NCBI GenBank assembly: GCA_003415625.1
Contig: PYIU01000003.1
Span: 558,001-622,000, forward strand
Length of the DNA stretch: 64,000 bases
Direction of reading: 5' to 3'
Source of the DNA: Aquanectria penicillioides
Taxonomy: Eukaryota > Ascomycota > Sordariomycetes > Hypocreales > Nectriaceae
Below the pieces are notes generated by a model. The model was not told the origin of the DNA. It made no database searches and saw only the letters and a program-made list of their open reading frames with translations. Positions 47,717 through 59,834 of this stretch are shown one piece after another. A program made the translations under genes and the position numbers. Numbering within the stretch: position 1 is the stretch's first letter; each line of letters begins with the position of its first letter.

Positions 47717-49425
47717 GTCGTCGCAACGGCAAAATAGGCGGATGGAACGAGATGTCGAACACACACACACACACACACACAGAAAAAAAAAAAAAAAGAG
47801 CGAAGTCGGAGGGACAAGGACAGCGGCAGTGCTTGCTGTCACAGATCAGATCAACATCCGGGGAGGGAGGAGGAGAAGAGATTGGCAGTGAGCAGTGAGC
47901 AACGGAAGCACCGGAACCGCGAAGCTGGACTTTTGTACTGCCGGGGAAAAAATTATGGCCCAGTCAGAACGCGATAGACGCACGCAAGAGCGGTTTCGGG
48001 TGCAGATGTGGGCGGCGCTGGTGGGGCGGCTGGGGCCTTGCCTCGAGGGAGTTAGCGGGCGGTCGGGGGGGCTTGTAATGACGTCTCCGCTGACACCTTA
48101 GCGCATGTCCCTTCCGCTAAGGCTTACTGTACCGCCTGTTGTATCGCCAACCGCACCGCCCAGGGCACCCGCAACAGCACCCACAACAGCACCCACAACA
48201 GCACGTAAGTGGTCACGCAGGCGGTCACGTAGGACCCGTGGGCCACGGACCTAGGGGATACAGGAGATTGCTGTACGGCCGCCGCAGGCACAGCACGCTT
48301 CCAGTGGCCCAAAGTCCCTTCCGGAACGCCCCGTGGCGCCCTGTTGCATCTTGCATCTTGCATCTTGCATGGGAGCCGCCTTGACGCTGCCGACCAGGGG
48401 GCAGACGCTTACTGATAAGCCAGCGGCAAGCAGTCGACAGCGCGCTTCTTCTTCCGCTGCGTCGACGGCTTCGCTTCCCGCATCGACGCTACAATAGACT
48501 GACCTGGCCCCCTAACAGCCCACCGACCGCCCAATGGCTCATCCCCGCCGTCGACAGAGGTTGGGGCGGCGGGTTGCAGGGAGGAAATGCAGAAAAAGAA
48601 TAATCCGGGGGAGCGGCTTTGTCGGTGCGCCAATTACAATTACCGGCGGGAATAAGATGGCGACTGGGGTTCGCGAAAAACAAACGTCCCGAGTGGATGC
48701 GTCATTACAGCCAGCCAGCCCTATCACCTTGTACCGTGCCTACTGGGGATATACTGTACCGTATGTCAAAAACCCTCCCGCTTTTTGCCACTGCCCATGC
48801 ACAAGCGTTGGCGATGGCATCAATGTGGCTTCTGAGCAACGCCGCAATGTCAACACTATCGTCCGTTCACGATGTAAACAGTGACTCATAGTGCCGGCAC
48901 TGAAATATCCATTTCCGACCATTGACGAGAGAAGAATGACAACGTGATAGCCGTCAGCTGTCCCGGCACCACAATGCTGTCCCGAATACCAGCGAAAAAT
49001 CATCAGTACCAAATTAGAAGAAAATAATCAAGAAAGAGGAAATACACAACAGCATCCCAAATGAATATAAAATGCTACAAATTCAATGCATTGTTTTATC
49101 TAGCCAATCAATTCACTGACGTCAATACACCACCACTCCTCAACTCCAGCGCCTTCATCTATGACTCTCTGATTCACTCACAATCACCATGGCCCTGACT
49201 TCACCTGCACTTCACCTCAGGTTTCTTCCCTCCCCTCCCTCAGCCAGCGCCACAAATAATCAACCATGACTTCAAATTCTCAACCCCAAAACTCTTCCTT
49301 TCCACCTCTTCTCTCTCATCTGCGTGCGCCTGACAAGCCATCTCATCGCTGCAGCTCCCCACGCCAATGAAGCAGAGCGCGCCCATCTCCGTGTCTCCTC
49401 TCTTACCAGCTTTAATCCTTCCATC
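47717..49425. other. Intergenic with short tandem repeats, no supported gene
   Basis: Holds a (CA)n tract with adjoining poly-A (about 47759-47795), a 12-bp repeat (cagcacccacaa, about 48172-48208) and a 7-bp repeat (gcatctt, about 48346-48367). Open frames overlap on both strands without motifs. Confidence 0.55.
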
Positions 49426-50846
49426 ATGAATGACGATAATGCAAATCCTTTTATTTCTCGGGCTCTTCCATCGGGAAAACGCTCCGTTGACCACATTTTC
49501 TCATCGCCGCCACACCCGACCAAACGAAGCCGTCATAATCTCGACGTTGTAGCGAACGCTACTCCTCCAGTAGGACACTACCCACGTTCCCCAGTCTATT
49601 TTATCACCATCGGGAGCTAATAAAATTCAAGGAGATTATACATCCCGTTCCTGTTCGAAAGGCCCCGTCCTGTGCACTTTTCCTCGAAGCTCTAGCAAAC
49701 TCGGAGCCAAGCCACGGATGCAACAAGCAATCCGAACCTCCCAGGTCCGCTCACGTCCAAGGCTGGCTTGAAGGGACATATCCTCAATCTATAAAATCCC
49801 TCCATCTGCAGTCTCAATCTTGCCCTAGCCAAAACAAATTTACAGTGCCTCAAGCGCTCAGTGAAGCCGCCGCGCCTGAAACAAGTTACCCCAGTGGTGA
49901 GGCTCGCCTATGGCAATCTCATACGGCCCCCTCGACTTCTTCTCAGGAATCCACACGCGTCGGCACTCCCGATGACTCTATCAACATCGGCGATGTTGAA
50001 AACCCCGAGTATCGGCAACGCCACCTGGCTGCCAACCGCATTCTCTTCCAAGGAGCTGGTCATGGGATTCCGTTGCAGGTTTACCAGGCAGCCATGTTCT
50101 TAGACAGAGAGCGAGCATCCCCAGGACCTCCTCTTGAAGAAATACTATCCGATCTTGAGCTCGCTGGGCTCGAAATCAGCGCTTCAAAGGTGGATGTCAA
50201 GAAATATTTCTGCCGACTTGTCTTCCCTCGTACGTCGCCCAACGGCCTGATGAGATGTGAAGGCATCCTCATGGACGACCAAACGGTTCCCAAGTCCGAT
50301 GACACGCGCCTACGCGTCTCTCAGCCCTGTCCGGATGCTCTCTACGGTTTCCACATTTCCAAAACCCTTCCTGATATTCAACATCAGGGTCATGCGAAAG
50401 AAGGACCCCACTTCCGCGCAAACCAAGACGGCTTGGTGTTCCCCTTCCTCTCCGTCGACTTCAAGAGCGACGGCCCGTCAGCCAAGGGAGGTCTCTAGGT
50501 AGCTACCAACCAATGCATCGGGGCGTCTGCCACTTGCGTCAACATCATCGACAAGCTAAACGAGCGACTCGGGGAATTCTCCCACGTCGGGGTTCAACAG
50601 ATGGACAACAGCGCCTTTAGCATCGCCATGAACGGGACGGAGGCCCGACTGTTCATCTCTTGGAAGCATGGCCCGCTAATTCGAGTGCAAAAAGTGAGGG
50701 GCTTCTATCTTCAAGATCCTCAGCATTTTATTTCGTTCCGCAAGCATGTGCTGAACATCATCGACTGGGGGATGAATGAGCGTCTAAAGTGTATCCGGGC
50801 CGCCATAGATGCGTTGCAGCAGAGTTCGAAAAGAGTTGACAGATAA
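49426..50846 (+). pseudogene. DUF7924-like fungal protein with internal stop and apparent frameshift
   Basis: About 473 residues if one missing base is counted. It starts at MNDDNANPFISRALPSGKRS. The N-terminal basic linker (PPHPTKRSRH) passes through a frame change in the CCCC run near 49588-49591. It continues as YHHRELIKFKEIIHPVPV and onward in the new frame. Core motifs follow: RHLAANRILFQGAGHGIP, EEYF-like KVDVKKYFCRLVFP, FPFLSVDFKSDGPSAKGGL, then a TAG at 50496-50498 where relatives have Trp (GGL-W-VATNQC). After it the frame continues: VATNQCIGASATCVN, FSIAMNGTEARLFISWKH, LQDPQHFISFRKHV and NIIDWGMNERL. A Trp TGG to TAG change fits a G-to-A transition. The family is known only as an uncharacterised fungal domain. 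The call depends on remembered family motifs. Confidence 0.7.
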
Positions 50847-51323
50847 ATGTAACATCTATCGTTGGAACTCTACGCAGGTTTGATAGAACACAGAAGCGCG
50901 GGCCGAATTGGCAGGGCATGGAGGAGGAAGACATTCTTGTCATACCTGCAAGTGTAGTCCACGTTTAACTACCATGTAATCACGCGATAATACATAATGC
51001 AAGGCACGTCATTTCGAAATCTCGTTCTTTGTTCTAATCTCTCTGAGCTTGGTAGCTTTTAGTTGCCCATTCTCAGATACCCTTCTGGTATTTTCAGTCT
51101 CATAGAGACGGCGTCCCAACAGCCATATATACTAGGCGTCTATCACGCTGCCACAGACCAGCTTTGGTCTTTCCAACCTCTCCATTCAATTACAAAAATG
51201 CTATGTTTCCCTAATCATTGCATGCCTCCAGACAAAACAGAAGGGTATATGTATGCTCTGATGCTTATCCGCGCAAGAATCCCAACATCCCAAGCTCCTG
51301 GCTCTATGTACCACAAACTTCTT
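50847..51323. other. Convergent intergenic region
   Basis: Between the 3' ends of the DUF7924-like and second HET genes; no coding signal of its own. Confidence 0.5.
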
Positions 51324-53850
51324 TTACTCAATGACAATATCCTCTCCAAGCCGTCGCAACGGCAGGTCCTCTACCATCCTCTCCAGTCGTCCGTATCGCC
51401 GCACGACCTCCTTGGACTCCTCGGGGAAGCTCATGCGCATTCGTCCCACGCGCTCCCAAACGACCCGTCCGTCTCGCACTGTTCGTTCGACAACAAGGAG
51501 CATGATGAGGCCTTCTTCGATGAACCATAGAAGCGTCATCTGCTCTCCCTTGGCGTGTCGTTCGATATACTCTCGAATTCCGCCGCCAGTGCCACGACTG
51601 AGGCGCACATCGACGCTCACATTATTGAAGATCCAGCCTCCAGGATGCGTTCGTGCCTTGACTCGGTCCAAGACAAACGGATTAGGGACGTGAATTGCAT
51701 AAGGCTTGATCGGGAGCGAAGGCGGCCTTGGTGGCCTTCCTGACATGAGATCAGATGTGCCAAAATCGTAGGCCACACTCCCGTCGCTGTTGATGAGCAC
51801 CATGTCGGAGAATAGGACCATCGCTGGGACGTCTGGTCGTTTCGTGTGAGTTGCGTGGCGGTGACGTAGTGTCGGAGGTTGTTCTTCCTCTCAGGTTTCT
51901 TGCCATCTGGGTCAACAATGGTGATGGATGAGAAGAGATCGACAGTGCCCTTCCAGCCCACCCATGTCCAACTGGGCATGTGTGGGCGCCTTCGCGCCAC
52001 GACACCATCTTGGTGATGCCAGAAGCAGGTCGTTAGAGCGAAGAGATCCCTCGTCCGAGGTGGTCCCGTTCGCTCATCCATGGGTGGTGCCCAAATTGGA
52101 ATGCCCATAAAGTTGACCACTTTCCCACGTCCAGTGCTCGTCTCGAGGCGGCGTGAAATTCCAAGGAAAGCGTTGAGTGAGTCCTCATCGTATGTCAAGT
52201 CACGTCGCGTATAGTTCAGAATGTGTTGGTCGGCTTCACGGAAGATGCTCAGTGTGCTGGGCTCTTCAGATTTGCTAGCGAGTCGTCTCCATCGCTCCCA
52301 ACTACCGTCGACAAAGGATACGCCGTTGAACAGACCGGGTCGCATAAAATCGCACATTCGTTGTTCCTCCATATCGTGATACAGCTCCAGAGGAAGTACC
52401 AGGGACTCGGGACAACACATGCCCTCGCATTCCCAGTACATCTGCTGTTCGGTGAAAATCAGTCGTCTCCTCGCAAGCAGACCCTCCTGGTAGGTCCACC
52501 CACGAGTATACCATGCTGAGTTCTGGATCGCTAGTCTCGGGTCTTGAAGGCTCGACACCAAAGTAACGTCCGAGTTGACAAACGAGTACTTGGGTTGGAC
52601 GGGTCGAGTGGTCTGGCCGACACCCGGCAAACCAGAATTAGCGTCGTGACCGCAGGCGGCAATAATAGCGAAGATGGCTCCCTCAAAGATCTCGTCCATT
52701 CGGGCAATCTGATTTAGCCGGTCCACGGGCTGCAAGTGGTCCATGCAAAATCGGTCCACCCACAAATACCGCACTCCCATATCCTTGGTGACGATCACGG
52801 CATCCGATATAACCTTAGGCCAGGCGGTCTCTGTCGATGATTTCCTACCCCACACGTAGCTCAGGGCTACGTATCGCTCAGTGATGGACGCGTCAACCAA
52901 TTTCGGTGGGTCTTTGAGCAGTCCAGCAGTCGGAATCCGGGGAGTTCGCGGGTCACCGGCTTCCGTCCACATCGTCCCTGGTGGTAAAACTCGCAGAAGC
53001 GCAGCCAGTCTTGGCCCACAGACATGTCGATTTCCTGCTGCATCTCGCGGCCCCATATTCCCCGCTTCACCCAATCGTGGTTGTTAGATAGAGAGGGACC
53101 TCGCGAGTGCTTACCGTCACCTCTGCCGCTGACAGCGCTCACTGCGCTCAGTAGCTCGTTTTGATACTCTGGGGCGGTTCTGTACAGCATCCCTGCGCCG
53201 CGGAACCAGTCGGCATTCACATCCCAGCTCAGGGCACCATCGCCACTCTTCTTCGGGACGACTGCCAAGAAAGCCGGTCCAAAGCCCTTTGCTTTGTTCC
53301 TGGCTGAATGCTCCTGGTCATACATGGTACGTGTGTCAATTAAATAGTTAGTATCTCGGCTTGAGAAACCAGAGAGATATAGGTCACCATCGCCCTCGCT
53401 GGGGATGTGGACGGCGTGGAACACCTTGCAGAGCGGGCACTTGGTGGACCATCGATTCTCCTCGAGCTCCAGCAGTCTACCAAGCGAGTGTTCCTTGTTA
53501 TCAAAAGCATCGGCGGCTCCCGGATTCAAGGCTTTTGTAAAGGTGGAATCCATTTCATCAAAAATGGAGTCAAAATCAGCAGCCCAGACCGCACAAGCTC
53601 TACACAGATTGGGATCCTGTGGTATGCCTCCAGATCTGTCAGAGTGGGCTGAGGGACTGCGGCTCTTGCGCCAGCTGAGGCCACGAATCAGCGATCCTCT
53701 TCTAGGCTGTCGTTCCTCGTCATCTTCCGGAGGGGGCTCTACGGAGAGATGTTGCATGAGGTTCTTGAGCGGGTTCCGCGACCGCCTCCTCTCCAACCCG
53801 GGCTTCTCCGGGGGAAAGGTGGGAGTTCCTGGTTCCAGCATGTCCGGCAT
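51324..53850 (-). pseudogene. HET-domain protein with two apparent frameshifts
   Basis: About 842 residues if two missing bases are counted (2527 + 2 = 2529 nt, 843 codons); no introns seen. The N-terminus is a Ser/Arg-rich region, then CRACAVWAADFDSIFDEMDS and a CPLC pair. The HET domain (about residues 330-480) has YVALSYVWGRKSSTE, VRYLWVDRFCMDHLQP and SAWYTRGWTYQEGLLARRRL. The C-terminal half is family-typical (MPSWTWVGWKG), ending in FIEEGLIMLLVVERTVRD. The first frame change falls after LLDCSK in a short A run (about 52909-52915); the second after ATQLTR, again in a short A run (about 51838-51843). Both are single deletions, and the frame is otherwise clean over 2.5 kb. So consensus error or very recent inactivation is likelier than old decay. 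Confidence 0.75.
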
Positions 53851-56800
53851 TTTGTGTCATGGGTGAGAGAAAAAAAATCAAATCAAAAGGTGGCGGATAC
53901 GATGAAGGAATCCGCGGAGAATGAAGTCAGAAGGTCGGCGCAGGACCTCCGTGATTCTCGGGGGATGACCGGTGGTGTCTCGCTGCCGTCTCGGCTGCTC
54001 CTATCCGGTATCCACTCTTGGCGCCTGGGATTGATGGACGAGATGGAGCGATGGGCCCCAACGAGCGGTTACCAGGATGCTGCTCCACAATCTAGGGGTA
54101 ATGAGTGCGTTCGTACGACGCCAACAAAAAGAAAATACCCGAGAACCAGGTCGGGGTCGGGCTTCGACATTCGAGATTCCAGAGGTTGGACGGGGCGGGA
54201 TGCTTCAACTGTTATAAGAGACGGTCGGACCCGGGGGGAAATGCCGGGACTATCGAAAACGCGGCGGGCAAGAAGCGAAGGTAGAACAAGACAAACGAGA
54301 TGAAGGCAGCCAGGAGGCGACACGGCTCACAAGGCTCGTGCGGGTCCCCGGGCAGTTAAAGAGGAGCTGGTGGCGCCTTTGTGAATTGCAAAGCAGGGGA
54401 CAGCGAGTGGTCCGGCTGAGGAGATGATATGCGCCAGAGAAACGCAGGCGGTGCGAGTGATGGGTGAAGATGGATGGCCAGCGAGGCACAGTCGGTGTAG
54501 GTGTAGGTGTAGGTGGAGGTGCAGGAGGAGGAGGAGGAGGAAGAGCAACGTATTGCGCAGGGCGTGAGTGAGCGGCTATGCGAAGGCTAAGGCAACAGGC
54601 GAGAGGCGAGAGGCGAGAGGCGAGAGGCAAAAAAGGCAAAAGGCCCAAGAGATTACCAGTAGTCGGTTACGGACGGTGGATGACGGACGGTGGTGGATTG
54701 CAGTTGTTCATATGTGATGTGAATTGTCCGCGGGCAAGCGAGTATTTTTAGCTCATACATATGCAAAGGAGTCCAGAATATGGGGCATGATCGATGGACC
54801 AGGAATTAAGATGAATCAAGCTCCCAGGGCCAAGACGCAGGCTGGAGAAATGAACAACCACCAGACCCAGTTGGTTGGTCGGCGAGCTCTGGGTGGCCCT
54901 TGGAGCCCTGGCCTGCCACTGACAGGCTGCAAATGCAAAGATTGGAAAAGGCGCGTGTGTGGGTTGAAGTCCGAGTAGCCGCCAGCACATAGAAAAATTT
55001 CCAGCGACGTCGTCCACTAAGACGGCGCTGGGATCCGATCCTTGTTGGGTTGGCCGTCGCCTGCAACAAAGGAATGAGGCTTGTGACCAGGACACAGCCC
55101 CGATTGAAATGACCTAGGTACCTAGGTTGCAGGTTGCAGGTTGCAGCAGCAGGAAGGGGAGAAGGAAATAAGAAAAAAAAAAGGGGGGGCGCCTAATAAT
55201 AAGAGACAGGGCACCAGCCGCCAGAGTGTGAGTGTGTGTGGTTGGCCTTGTCAATTGAAGACGAGGCTAAGACGTGGATGTGGATTGTTTGAAGCAATTG
55301 ACAGAAAAAAACACATTCCTCAGGCATGGCCACCCCAGCCTGGCTGTTGTTGTTTTGGTGTTTTGGTGTTTTTTTTTTTTTCCTTTCGCCTCAGGGTCAC
55401 GCGAAGAGTCATGTGCTTGTTAACTATTTCGGGCCAAGTTGAGCCATGACGTAGCTCTTCTTCTCTGGTCGCTCGCTACCTAGGTAGGTATCTGTACCTA
55501 TTCAGACTTTCTGCCCCCCCAGCGACATCCGCAGCCGCATTCCAGCTGGGTCTTGTGTCATTGTCATTGTTGGTCGGGCTCAACGGAAGTTTTTGCAGCC
55601 CGAGATGCCCAGATTCCTTCCCAAAAATACTTGGGCTGATAGACTAGGCGAGGCTGTTCCCTCTTCAGCCTGCTTACGACGCTCGCTCTGGCTCTGGGGC
55701 CCGGGGAAAGAAGAATCAGCGCGGTGCCATTTGATCCTCCAGTCAGCCGTCATCCGCCGCACCCCGCAGTGAATCAGCAAACATCGCCTCACTTGCCCAC
55801 GCACCACCACCACCACCAACGCGCGCCGCCGGAGCCTGATGAGCCTCGCTTCGCTTGCACAGCCCTTTTGGAGCAATCGAGAAGGACGAACCAGCTGCGA
55901 ACCAGCTGAAACATGCCATTTCCTTACCGCAGGATTTGTGGGGTTTTGCTACTTGTAACAGAAATCCCATTGTTGCATTTCTCCTGCTTCCTTGGCGTCG
56001 TGCTGTTGACTTGTAATATCGCTCAATCTTGCGTTGCGAAATTCGCACACAACTCCAGTCATCAATCATGGTCCGACTGTCAACCAACATTCGATTACCA
56101 CCGGAATCCAAAACTTCCCACAACTCCGGGATCTAATACAGACAAGTGTCAAGAAACTACTTCCCTTTTTTTTTTCCTTTTGGTTTTTTTTTTCTACTCC
56201 CGTGGGAAATCTCCTAAGCCTCGTTCTACTTCCCGCGTCTCTCCGAGGCTCAGATGCAGTGCTACCCTACACCACTTGTACTGACCAGCGATAATCTCGG
56301 CACCTTGAGATGTATTGGCACACCATCCTATCAATACAACTCAACTATTCTTATCTCTAGTATCCCATGTCCATATAGAAACCATTGTCACAGGATCAGG
56401 AAAACACCGCTCTGCATTTTCGCTTCTCAACGGCAGTGCACATTTTGCATTTCACACATTGGCCCATTCATTCCCTCGAAGCATGAGCCTCAGTGGCGGC
56501 ACTATGCACTCGTCATGCCGCACCCGACGTCATATTCACGGTCACTGCCAGTTCACGCTACCACTCGTACATACATGAACCCAGCAGGTATCCAACCAAG
56601 CCTCCCTCCCCTCGCGTGCGAGCGTGACAGCTGCTCTGTGGCATGCCAAGCCCTGTCATTCTCAGCTTTGCTACCTTACCCCTCCCGAGACCACGGAGCT
56701 GTCCAACTCCCCGAGCTTGCTTCGCTTTCCCTCGCCTTCGCCTCACTTCGAAGCGCCTCATCTCGCCCGTTTCGTATTCAGCCAGCAAATGTCTTCGTTT

Positions 56801-57342
56801 TTTTTTTATAAAAAAAAAGAAAAAAATCCCACCATCTCCAAGTGGGTGGGTGGTAAGGTTTGAGCTAGGCTCGGTAGATCTCTCCGGCTGCGGCGGCTAG
56901 GGACCTTTAATCATCCAAAACCTCATGCGCCCACGGTTCTAGATCTAGATTTCAAGTTAGCCACACCGAGAGGTGCCTAAGCCGGGCGGCTTGTCACTAA
57001 AGCTGCAAGCCGTGGTCATCAAAAAGGAGAAAACAAAACCGTCACATAGGCGAGAGGAAAGAGGAAACAAATTTCAGGCATGCAGTAGCTCAATTGAAAA
57101 ATAGTTCTAGCGCTGTGCTACCTCGATTCCTGGCGGCTTTCAGTCGCTCGCTCGCATGTCTCTGTGCCACGTCTATATATCAATTCCAAATGAAGAAGTT
57201 GAAACCCGGTCCGAACAAGCTCGATCGAGACCAGCGGTCATGTCCTCTATGCTGTACGTGCAAGAGACATCTTTAGGAACCGTTGAGTGCCGATTTAGTG
57301 ATTAGGTGGCGAGATGTATCGGTTGGAAGAAGTGGAGGAAAT
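53851..57342. other. Long intergenic stretch, low-complexity blocks
   Basis: About 3.5 kb without supported genes. It has a GT/GA-rich array at 54492-54540 (ggtgta, then gga repeats), a 7-bp ggcgaga repeat at about 54598-54628, a gcaggtt repeat at about 55127-55148, several T runs (55370-55382, 56166-56192) and an A run near 56811. Open frames overlap on both strands, with repeat-driven composition. Confidence 0.5.
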
Positions 57343-57635
57343 TTAGTGCTGTGAGATCCTGCATGTTAGCCATGTTGCTGGATCGAGGCGAGTTTAGAAA
57401 AGGGGGTTACTCACGGAGCAGGTGCCGCAAGAGCAGGAGTTGCAGTTGCCGGAGCAGCAGTTGCAGGAGCTATTAGGAGATATCATGTTAGTTAAGATTG
57501 TCTTTGCATTGCTTGCCTCTCAGGCCGAGTTTATCCCAGAGTGAAGCGCTCTAATGATGAGAACTCGAAGGCTCGATGGAAGGCAGGAGATATGAGGCAA
57601 GGAGTGAAGATGCTGAGAACTCACCAGGGAGACAT
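57343..57635 (-). CDS. Metallothionein-like 23-residue protein, three exons
   Basis: A tiny Cys-rich peptide. Exon 1 is 57635-57625 (ATGTCTCCCTG, 11 nt), exon 2 is 57469-57415 (55 nt), exon 3 is 57348-57343 (CAC plus stop). Phases agree (2, then 0). Donors are both gtgagt. Acceptors are cctaatag and ctcacag, each with a ctaac branch site upstream. The product has 23 residues, 8 of them Cys (positions 4, 6, 8, 9, 13, 16, 18, 21), mostly spaced C-x-C, C-C and C-x2-C. The rest is Ser, Asn, Gly and Thr, with no aromatic residue. Size and spacing match fungal copper metallothioneins, whose role is binding and buffering Cu(I) or other soft metals in the cytosol. The alternative is a chance Cys-rich exon, but the perfect splice signals on all four sites argue against it. 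Confidence 0.75.
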
Positions 57636-59834
57636 GTTGATGGTTTGGGGGGGGGAAGAAAAGTCTTCGAAAAGTGTTTGTAGTGTTTGTTGGTGATTGA
57701 GTTGATGTGAGAGTGTGTGATGGGGAAAGAAATCTGAATCTCGAGGGCGATGTCGATGCCTTCTTATACTTGGTCGAATCCGCACGAGCCTCTCATCCCA
57801 CTCTCCTCCCATCACAATAAGATAGCATCCATACTCTTTTCGTTGCATGATAATCGTATGCTGGGCGTGGGTAGTCCCAAGTGGGTGGGCTCCACCACAG
57901 ATGCATGGAGTATGGCCCTCGACTTTGGGTATCACACTCACGTCCAAGAGGAGGCCGACTGGGGTAGGGGGACATCCGACGTCACGCGGCAACCATGAGC
58001 TTCACCCCGCATGCCGGCATCGTGATGAAGGATTGAGCAGTACCTTCATTGGCTGCCTCTCAGGGGCTTGGCAGCGCGCCGGACTACTTTACACTAGTCA
58101 TGAACGCCCAAGGAGCTTGCAGCGTGATAGGCAGCTTCCCATGTCCGATATCTTGGTACTGTTTTGGTCCTGAACCGACATGGAGGCCTATCCAAATATA
58201 GCCAAAGTTAAAGGCCTCAAAATGAGAGGCGTCTTTCTAGAGGATGCCAAATGTTCTACGCGTGAGGAAGTGTTGCATCGCAGCGTTGATCGACACAGGA
58301 TCGAATGGTCCATGCCCAACCAGGGCCCTTGGAACATGAATCCATCCTCGGCAACTTCACGCAGTGAAACAGGCGGCAAAGTACGGGTCCTTGGAGTGGG
58401 ATGGCATTTGCCCAAGGCAAGAAGGTGTGCATCGTTGGTGGATTCCGCCGCCACGTCAAGGGGTCGCAAAATGGCTGGGGTTCATGGGCCGCAGTAAGAC
58501 CTGGAAGACGTCTGGGCAGAGTTCGAATCTCTTAGCTCACTCCGACTGCCAGGGACGAGACAGCTCTGGGACCTTAGCTCGATGAAGCTCGGAGACTTGA
58601 ATGAGGGTGGGGGTACACATAAGTGCGAACATAGGCGTTAATACTCTCTGGGACGTGGAACTGTCCGAGCCGGAGGCCGAGCTACGTAGGTGGACCCCCC
58701 CTCCGCCATCCACACCGGTGAGCCGGAGCTGGGGGCGTGTGAGGCGTGGGGAGCGGAGCAGTGGTACCTGTTCCACCTGGAACGACTGGGGCCGTTCCCA
58801 CACCGGGATGACAAGCAGCTATGCCGTGTACGTGGACTAATGGGGTGGCATGGGGGAATCGGGTCGGACGTGGTTGGCGAGGGTAGGCTGGACCCGGTGT
58901 AAGAGAAGAAGAAGAGAAAAGACCAAACGCGGACAGGGACAAAACGACCAGGGTGCTGCATGTGAAGTGAAGTGAAGGCAAGGCAAGGGGAAAAAAGGTT
59001 GGAGCAGACGGAGAACTGCACGGCACAGCGGCCGAGTGGAGGCCGGGCACGGGCAGAACAAGAGCCGTCATTGATGGGATGGTGGAGCCAATGAGGATGG
59101 ATCGTCGGGCATGACCACGAGAGAGTCCGGTGGTATAGCTTCAAAGAAGCTCGAGACTAATCCGATATGGAGAGACGTGGTAGGCTGAACATGATCCCTG
59201 CAGACTGGATTGCCCAGAAGAGGGCGGAAAACGCGAGGCGAGGCCAGACCAGGTGTAATGGAGTGATGGGTTAAGTGAGGAAACATTCGAGGCAACAAAG
59301 CGAATGTGGGATGGAGAGTGAGGGATAATGTGGAACGGGGAAAATGGAGAATGGAGAATGGGGACGGGGATGGGGCCACAACGTCGCCCTTGGTACGTTG
59401 GGTCCTCTGAGCAGTCTGGGCACAACTGGTACTGGACGACGTGCTCCGGGCGACAAAAAATCGAGCCAAAGTTGACCCGGATCCGTTTATGCATGCATCC
59501 CACGCATACGTATTTCCTTGTGTGGTGCCGTGCTGTGGGTTGAGCATATCCGGCACGGCTCATTGGTTGTCGACGGTCACCCGAACCGGTGAGCAACGGG
59601 CTGAGACGGACGAGGACGGGGGCCAAAACCACCACGCTGGAGGATGTAGGACTACTACGTTGGTTTGGCTTTAGTCATGGGAACCGTCTGCCAACGGAAT
59701 GGCGTGGGTGTGGGAGACGAGGAGCTTTGGGATAGGATCGTGGTCGATCCTGATATGGAGGGGACACGATGTGCTCGTGACCCACGCCGATGAAGAAAAT
59801 TCGGAGACTAGACAAGGAGGCGGAATGACTAGGG
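57636..59834. other. Intergenic, no supported gene
   Basis: Promoter side of the metallothionein-like gene, then GC-rich sequence. Open frames at 58180-58585 change frame repeatedly and carry no recognised motif. Confidence 0.5.

Noticed and set aside
43755..48367. Short tandem repeats considered as CRISPR-like arrays
   Set aside because: Units of 7-12 bp without spacers; eukaryotic microsatellite or minisatellite sequence.
58515..58545. tRNA T-arm-like agagttcgaatctct
   Set aside because: No matching acceptor stem or D-arm at the right distance upstream.
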